Below, in pieces: positions 57,602 through 64,000 of a stretch of DNA of 64,000 nt. The notes under the pieces were generated by a model. The model saw nothing but the letters and a program-made list of their open reading frames with translations. It searched no databases and had not been told where the DNA came from. This stretch comes from Sanghuangporus weigelae (lineage: Eukaryota; Basidiomycota; Agaricomycetes; Hymenochaetales; Hymenochaetaceae): NCBI GenBank assembly GCA_033182465.1, contig CP137330.1, forward strand, positions 930,001 to 994,000. The letters run 5' to 3'. The first letter of the stretch is position 1. Each line of letters begins with the position of its first letter. The translations under genes were made by a program, and so were the position numbers.

Positions 57602-58353
57602 GGTAAGCAAGCAGAAATGATCAAGGCGCCGCGACTAACCACAGCAGCAAAGATGACCAAGCGTGACGTCACGTGCCGACGCGTTTGTCACATCTCAAAA
57701 TGATATCGATATCAAATCTGGAAATTTTCTCAGACTTTTCCCATTTCCAAGTTCTCCGAGTCTTCCCAACTCGCCTCGCCTCGCGCGCAACTCGCATCGT
57801 ATCTGGGATGAGAGTACCACCTACAGAAAAGAATGCGAAGATTGTGGCTTGTTCTGATGATCTTTTAGATGAAGCAGATGTGAATAAATGATGCTACTTC
57901 ATTTGTTAAGACGGACCTCTACTCGCATCAAATTCAATTGTTCGTATCCCCATCTGCATGGCCTCACTCCTCGTGTGCCCTGCCTCAAATACTGCGTCCT
58001 ATCTCTCTCGGTGGTGCTTGACCTTGCCCCCCGCTCTCTCTCCTTTCGACTCTTCTCTTGCCTCCTTCCGCTGTGCTGTCTCTTGACATCTTTCTCTTGG
58101 CTCGTTCACACCATTGAAATTGCTTGGGAAGCTATCTCGTTAGCCGGAGTTCGACGTCGAGTGCTTGAGAGAGTCCTGCTGGATCAGCGCCTTATTATCA
58201 CGTCGTATCTTGTTACCTTACGACTGAACCATCCGGACTAGAGGTGCGGACTCATGTCCATGATGCGCATTATAGGCTACACGGCGTAGCTGATGTTTGC
58301 CTCCATGAATCTCGCAGGCTCTTTGCGCGCACGCACCTCTTGGCTTATTCACC
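57602..58353. other. Divergent intergenic region with leader sequences
   Basis: It separates two divergent hypothetical genes. The plus-strand frame at 57888-58241 (117 codons) is hydrophobic and Ser/Leu-rich, and more likely part of the 5' leader than a gene. Confidence 0.45.
57664..57675. promoter_or_regulatory. Overlapping CRE palindrome and CACGTG box
   Basis: TGACGTCA at 57664-57671 overlaps CACGTG at 57670-57675, 63 bases before the minus-strand ATG at 57601. A full CRE is the binding site of ATF/CREB-type bZIP factors in fungi and animals. Use here is inferred from position. Confidence 0.5.
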
Positions 58354-59628
58354 ATGTTCTCTTCGAACATCGGTTTCCGCAGGCGGACAGTCTCAGAAGG
58401 GTACAGTCAACTTTTACCACCTCCTTCCTTCAGCGATAAGCGCTCTAGCTCCATTTCGCACAGACATTCGCTAGACGAATCGTCATCATCATCAACTACT
58501 ATCAAACGCGTCGTCTTACGGAAACATAGTGGCGACCCTACGGGCTCACGCGGTCTTGCAGACCGCATCGCGCGCAGTGAAGTCGAAAATATCAATGGTT
58601 TCTGGAGCCGGCGTATATCGGGGCAAAGGCGCAGCTATCCGTGCAGCACGAAACAGGTGGAACCCGATGTTGCCGAATGGAGAAGAGAAGCCAGGGGTAA
58701 TAACGAAACAGTGTCGAATGCTCCTGGAAGGAGTCAGACGAGCTCGAAGCCTCGAGGTCCGCGACCATTATCCAAAGTATCCGTGACGTCGCATACTCAA
58801 AGATCGTCGTATCTAATCCCATCTGGAATGCTGAGTTCATCATCGTCACAGACTCCTGGAAAGGCTTCAGAACCGTCATCAATGGTTTCCGTCGATCCGG
58901 CGATCCGTACAGAAATCGCAATCCCGAGTCATTCATCGGCAATAACTACACAAGCATTGACGAAGAGCAGGAGTAGTAATACATACACGACAGACCGCGC
59001 GAAAAGTCCTGGCCTAATATATCGACCGCTTCTTCCTCCTGGGCTCCCGGTTACGAAGACGACATCTGACAGCACGGAGACAAAATCAAAGGAGCAAGAT
59101 AGACCCGCGACGAAGGAAAGAGAAAAAGAGAGGAGACGATTTGCGCTGGGGCTTGCTTTTAGCAGGTTCATTGGTGGCAAGAAGACATCTTCGAACCGAA
59201 CGCAGCCTCAGAATCCATCAACAGCACTCACGATCTACAGCGAAAAGAAACACCTTCCTCTCCTCCCTCCGCTCGTCTTGCCCAGCTCAATCACCCTCCC
59301 TCCCATACCGCCCATCCATCCCTACTCGCACATCCCCATTCCACCAATCCCTGACTCAGATGCACAAGTCTCCCGTTCGCGTCCGAGGAGCATCAGGAGC
59401 ATCAGGAGCGTCAAGAGCAACAAGAGCGCCAAGAGTTCCAAGTCCTCCAAAGACAAAGTCAAGCGCAAGTCGACTTCGAGATCGAGGAAGCGCAAGACGG
59501 GGCTGGCGCGTATCGTGGTGGAACTTGCGAAGGGCGAGAAGATCGTCGCGATGGATGCGGAGGCTATCCAAGAGGCTGCGCAAGTACGGGACGTTCTGGA
59601 ACAACTGCGCCAGATGAGGGCTTCGTGA
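58354..59628 (+). CDS. Hypothetical Ser/Arg-rich basic protein
   Basis: A 424-codon frame without introns starts MFSSNIGFRRRTVSEGYSQL. It is rich in Ser, Thr, Pro and Arg and probably disordered through residue ~270. A Pro-rich run follows (LPPLVLPSSITLPPIPPIHP, near residue 310), then an RS/K-rich block with many Ser-Lys pairs (SVKSNKSAKSSKSSKDKVKR). It ends with a short helical segment (IVVELAKGEKIVAMDAEAIQ, then VRDVLEQLRQMRAS) that looks like a conserved tail. The polybasic block may bind nucleic acid or acidic membrane lipid. No family is recognised. Length, composition and clean ends favour a real gene. Confidence 0.65.
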   Translation: MFSSNIGFRRRTVSEGYSQLLPPPSFSDKRSSSISHRHSLDESSSSSTTIKRVVLRKHSGDPTGSRGLADRIARSEVENINGFWSRRISGQRRSYPCSTKQVEPDVAEWRREARGNNETVSNAPGRSQTSSKPRGPRPLSKVSVTSHTQRSSYLIPSGMLSSSSSQTPGKASEPSSMVSVDPAIRTEIAIPSHSSAITTQALTKSRSSNTYTTDRAKSPGLIYRPLLPPGLPVTKTTSDSTETKSKEQDRPATKEREKERRRFALGLAFSRFIGGKKTSSNRTQPQNPSTALTIYSEKKHLPLLPPLVLPSSITLPPIPPIHPYSHIPIPPIPDSDAQVSRSRPRSIRSIRSVKSNKSAKSSKSSKDKVKRKSTSRSRKRKTGLARIVVELAKGEKIVAMDAEAIQEAAQVRDVLEQLRQMRAS

Positions 59629-60151
59629 TTACTGTGCGAAGCGAGTACATGCGTTTGCATAAGGTATTCGTCATTCATCAGCAATCAGTGTTCTTTTTTC
59701 CGCTATTCACTTTGTTCTATTTCTTGTAGTCTATATAGTAGACGCATCTTGTGTTTGTTTGATTTTAATTCCATTACTGGATCCATTGTTGTTCTTTCTG
59801 AGTTCGGAAGTGTATCGTTTGTCGAGTCAGTTCTTAGTTATTAGCCTGTGGAATTCGATCAATTGTTATCTAGTCTTAGCGATCATTCGTTTTGTTATTT
59901 GTCACCTTTTCCTTCTATTCTTCCATTGGGCGTCTTTCAACTTTGGTTGACCACCGTATCAGAGACTCTGATATTCCTCTCTTTAAATAAATCCTCTTTG
60001 TATTCGTGGATACGATACATGTCTATATTCAATATACATCATCCAAGACATTGTTATACATACATTCTAGCCCAGGGAACGAGTTCAAAGATTATCCTCC
60101 GGACGTCAAGCGATCCATCCAAATCCGCAATCAAACCAAAGTAAATAGGCA
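59629..60151. other. Convergent intergenic region
   Basis: These T-rich 3' flanks lie between the basic hypothetical gene (+) and the amidase (-). No gene seen. Confidence 0.55.
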
Positions 60152-62164
60152 TCAAACTTCAAGGAGATGATACTCTTCTCCATGTTCAGTCATGGCCTTC
60201 TCAACGAGCCGCATCCCAGCGAGTACTTTCTCCTCTTCAAGTCGTCTCCCGACGACCTGAACACCGACGGGAAGACCATCCATCGCGGCCGCGTCGTACA
60301 TAGCATAGGCGTCTTTCGCTATTGCGTTGGAGGTAAGGTGAGCTGGTACGGGCGAGGGAAGTGCATCGAGTGAGGCGGAGACGCGCGTTATGGGTTGCAC
60401 GCCTGCGGTATAGTCAAGCTATGGAAGGGAATGACATTTGTGAGCCCTTTATTTTGTTTCGGAACCTGGGAAGGCAATACTTACGAGGTTGAAGAGGAAA
60501 GTATACCCGCAGACCTTCCATCCAGCCTTCATCCCTCCATGCGGCACAGCGGGCAGCGCGTTCGGCGCGGTCAACAAGAAGTCCAGCTCGGCATTATTCC
60601 ACGCTTCGTGCCACTTTGCGCGGTATGCTTCGCGCTCGGCGACGAGCTTGTAGTGCTCCACGACAGTTTTCTTATGGAATCCCTCGACTATTCCAGCGAA
60701 GACCGGATCTCGCTGAACGTATCGGACCCACAACGCGTATATACGTTGAAAGATGCGAGGGAGACGCAACCAGAAATATGCAACTGCTACACCTGGATCA
60801 TTAGGCTCGAAGGGAAGGATAGGACAATTCGCGGTTTCGCCTGTGGATCCCTTAGGTAAAGACTTGAGAGGATATGAGAATACTTGCCTCCATCGGCAAA
60901 AAGTAGTTGGGCAGCTATCTTCTGGCCCTCGTATGGGTCAGGAGCATTACTGTAAGTATTCTGTTCGACAGCGAAAACGTGCAATATTAGATCAAGCATA
61001 CAAATCAATGACCTCATGACCACTGCGTTTCAGATTTTCTACGACCGATTGCAATGCTCTTCTACAGGCAGGAGATAGAGGGACAACATCTGTCCGCTCA
61101 ACGTCAGCCGTGGCGTTTGCTGTCGCCATGTATTAAAATCCTACCATCGCTCCACATAACACCGAACCTGACTTTCTCAGTCAGCCCGACAGGTCTCCAG
61201 GGTAAGCAAGTAACCTGGAAAACTACATAAATTCATATTCAGCATGTATTCCGATCTTTACGCACAGAGTGATCATATTTCCACGGTTCCATCTTGAATA
61301 CGGCAGCCCAAAACGTTTCCAAGTCCTCGAGCGTGCGAGCCATAGGGGAATAAACAGCAGGAACACCCTCCTGGCCAGGCATACTCGTGGCATTCCCACT
61401 CCTCGGAAAGCGACCCGCACTGGCGCGTACCGAGTAAACACCACTATAATGAGCTGGAACGCGGACACTTCCCGCGACGTCCGTTCCAATTCCCACGCGC
61501 GACCCACCGGCCGCAAGCAGCGCTGCTTCGCCCCCGCTCGATCCCCCTGGAGAGTAATTGGTATTGTGAGGGTTCTTCGCACGCCCGAAGACACCGGAAT
61601 AACTCTCGAAGGACAGAAGAGTAGTTGGTATGGCGGTCTTGGCGAACGGTATCGCACCTGCGTCTTTGAGCAAGCGCACGAGCGCCGAGTCCTTCTGCAC
61701 CGGCTTTCCGACCCATGCTGCATATCCAATGCAAGCATCATACCCTGCTACAGCGCATGTATCCTTCAGACTTACGGGAACGCCTGCAAGGGGACCTGCT
61801 TTACGAATCTTATCGTTATCTAAGTCTTCAGCCCACGTATCCGCGTCCTCAAGCATGACCTCCGTCAGACAATTTGTCTGCGCATGCACCGCGAGTGCCT
61901 GACGCCCATAGGCATGCAAAACGTTCAACGGTTTCCATACACCCGATTGAACGTTGCTGACTATTGATGAAATAGGTTCATTGAGGATGGCCCTATCTGT
62001 ATCGGAGAGCGATACATGGTAGAGACTAGGACAACTAGCAATGCGTCGTTCTCGTTCTTCTTGCTTCAGTGACCTAATGGCGTATGATATTTTATTAAGA
62101 ATTTGAGTAAATTTGACATTTATACTGACCTTGCGCGAGAGTACTGGAGGTAAGAGAACAACAT
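60152..62164 (-). CDS. Amidase-signature family enzyme
   Basis: This enzyme has the Ser-cisSer-Lys triad of the amidase signature family and hydrolyses amides. The Lys is in GVPVSLKDTCAVAGYD. The middle Ser is in YSPGGSSGGEAALLAAGG, and the nucleophile is in GIGTDVAGSVRVPAHYSGVY. The start at 62164 gives MLFSYLQYSRARSLKQEERE across a short intron. The C-terminus, MDGLPVGVQVVGRRLEEEKV, is the usual end of the fold. About five introns and roughly 560 residues. The mitochondrial GatA subunit is less likely, because the N-terminal ~100 residues (CPSLYHVSLSDTDRAILNEP) resemble fungal acetamidase-like enzymes. The substrate is not predictable. The N-terminus could extend further upstream. Confidence 0.87.
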
Positions 62165-63165
62165 TGGTCCCGTCCAATCACCCTAACAGGAAGCCGGCGC
62201 GTGTGCAGATCTCACGGAAGCAAATCTGAACGCTCCGTCGATCTTCGAGACAACTCGGCAGACTCCGCGCATCGGGAGAGAAACAATACCTGTACTTGAA
62301 CTTGAAATTCAAGCGCAAAGTGTACATAGATCCTGATCGGCGAATGTCAAGGCTACATTGTATGAAATACCAAAGGAACAATAACGCTCGCTTTCGACTG
62401 ATTAAGTCAGATATTGAGTCGCATTCTGCATTTCAACTTACTTTGCTTACATACTATGACCAAGGAAAGAATACGATTATTGGTGTATAAACCTGAGAAC
62501 GTAAGCACCTTTCACTAAGCCATTTCTATCCTTCAGCTTCGTGAAATCAAAAAGGAAGTAGATCGTGAGTGAAAGACGCAATAAGGACGGTTGGGAGGAG
62601 TCAGCAACAAAGTTAAAGGATAAAGCCGAAGAAGGTGTACGTAGAATATAGTGGATGAGGTAGATCAGAGCATGTCAAATTTCTCCAAAAGCGCGAGCAA
62701 ATGGCCAATCATCATGAGGAAGAGAAAGGAGCCAGTTTGGTGAGTTGAACAGGTATCTGATCCGTAGATGCAGTATGAAGCCGTACTCATAGATTCAAAA
62801 TGAAATCCCTCTTGAACTCAGAGTATACAAATACTGTAAGCCAATCTGTTCTTTATTCTGGCTTGCAGACCACAATATTCTTTCTTCTTTTAGAACTTGA
62901 CCAGATATCCAACGAGTCATAATCAGAGCATTCAGCGAGTTGATTCAGTATTGCACCTTTCTATACTCGATTCTTGGGTCTGGCTACGACATACTAATGT
63001 TCTCAAGACGAATGGCCCAATCGGGTGAGGTAACGCTGATTAGTGCTCAAGCAAACCCCACTCGTAAATCCAATATTTCCACCGAAGCATCCCGACGCTA
63101 CGAGTGAGTTGCCTTGACTGCCCTATACATAATGAATCAGTAAGATATCGTCGGAAAAGAAATAT
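62165..63165. other. Intergenic region, no gene seen
   Basis: This is about 1 kb between the amidase promoter and the 3' end of the secreted-protein gene. Frames are short and unlike protein. Composition is AT-rich. I see no repeat or RNA gene. Confidence 0.5.
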
Positions 63166-63745
63166 TCAGAGACTGACAAGATCATCCCAGCAAAACTCTT
63201 CGGTAAAATTAGCCAGGTTAAGAAAACCAAGCGAACATGTATTCAAAGAGATGACATGGAAGTTCTTGGGTTGGACCATGAAGGTTGGACCTTGCAAAGA
63301 AGCGATGACGCCCGTCGAGCCAATCAGGGTTTTGCAATCACTCTCGGAGGGCAAGGTACCGTCGATGAAGCAGGTACAATCGACTGCAATAAAGTGATCT
63401 GATTCATATTTGCAGGTAAGAATGCTAACCGATGCTCTCACCTGCAATTCCGCATTGACATATAGTCGCTGGTGTCGTGCATTCCGTCTGACTCCGAACT
63501 TCGAGAGAAGAAAGGCGCGTGACCGAGCTTGACGAAATCGCGCTAGAAATGCCCTCGGCGTCGAGGTGTCCATCTGAGCATGTAAAAGTCCGGTGCACAA
63601 CTTCATGTCCATTGACGTTCATGCTCGACGACTCGAGCTCCTTCGCATTAGGACAAGCGTCTGCGACGGAACGAGGAATCTCAGCGGCGTGTGCACAAAT
63701 AGCACTTGCAAGGATGAGTAGCTTAGCAGCGAAGAGGGTTGGCAT
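63166..63745 (-). CDS. Small secreted cysteine-rich protein
   Basis: The model is complement(join(63166..63383,63442..63745)), 173 residues with one 58-base intron (GTGAGA donor, TTGCAG acceptor). The start MPTLFAAKLLILASAICAHA is a classical signal peptide with likely cleavage after Ala20. The mature chain has ten Cys, including TECTTPATICQCGI and DCTCFIDG, which suggests five disulphides. The C-terminal part (FMVQPKNFHVISLNTCSLGF, then FCWDD) resembles basidiomycete small secreted proteins of unknown function. No transmembrane helix or GPI tail is seen after the signal. TATA-like TTTTATATG lies about 45 bases upstream at ~63791. It could be an effector or a wall-associated protein. This is an inference. 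Confidence 0.75.
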
Positions 63746-64000
63746 ATTGACTCGGGCAAATATCTAGTTCGATTGCCTTCCTGAGGTCGGTTTTATATGT
63801 GAGCACGACGATTGTGAAGCAGTGAAGTCCAGTCGTTATTCAATATTTTTTCTTTATGAATTTGATAGATTCTGGTCTTCAAGTGTCCCTTCCCATGGCA
63901 GGTCTTTGTATTTCGCGAAGCATAGGGATAAGGTGGACAAATGGAGCGCCGGCGAAGTTAAGCATCCGAATCCTCTGAGGGACAGTGCCTATAAAATTTC

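Noticed and set aside
57888-58241. 117-codon plus-strand frame before the basic hypothetical gene
   Set aside because: It is hydrophobic, with no signal pattern, domain or conserved motif. More likely part of a leader.
1-64000. CRISPR arrays or prokaryotic operons
   Set aside because: The genes are spliced eukaryotic genes, and no regularly spaced repeat was seen.

Overview
The window is nuclear DNA of a filamentous basidiomycete, most likely an Agaricomycete (mushroom class). The grounds are genes cut by many introns of about 45-65 bases with GT..AG ends, compact spacing on both strands, and families typical of that class: DUF6533-type seven-helix proteins, AusD-like methyltransferases, an HNH_2-type nuclease and an OTT_1508-like deaminase. 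I saw no rRNA, no convincing tRNA, no CRISPR array and no recognisable retroelement.

Left part (0.5-31.4 kb), mostly conserved housekeeping genes. An intronless GNAT acetyltransferase with an embedded WD40-like stretch (+) converges on NAA15, the NatA scaffold (-). A 393-bp, almost perfect foldback palindrome lies upstream of NAA15 and of a divergent OTT_1508-like deaminase gene (+). Then come a LanC-like protein (-), the cohesin regulator PDS5 (-), ribosomal protein eL14 (-), the Fe-S assembly WD40 protein CIA1 (-) divergent from histidinol-phosphate aminotransferase (+), a very long ubiquitin-specific protease (-) and a bZIP transcription factor (-) with long flanks.

Middle part (33-49 kb). 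An HNH nuclease-like gene (-), a short hypothetical gene (+), one DUF6533-type membrane protein gene (D, -), PIG-A/GPI3 (-) divergent from the proteasome ATPase RPT6 (+), two tandem AusD-like methyltransferases (+) and fimbrin (-).

Right part (49-64 kb). A tandem array of three DUF6533-type genes (A, B, C, +). B and C share a duplicated spacer, and C carries an in-frame stop. After these come two disordered hypothetical proteins in divergent orientation, an amidase-signature enzyme (-) and a small cysteine-rich secreted protein (-).

The housekeeping genes do not form one pathway. The parts that look least ordinary are (i) the fresh palindrome next to a predicted nucleic-acid-type deaminase, (ii) the DUF6533 array with micro-exons and a recently duplicated spacer, (iii) the WD40/GNAT mosaic gene, and (iv) the ubiquitin protease whose zinc ribbon is split by several hundred disordered residues. 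All gene models were made by eye from reading frames, splice consensus and family knowledge. Exon edges are most reliable where explicit coordinates are given.
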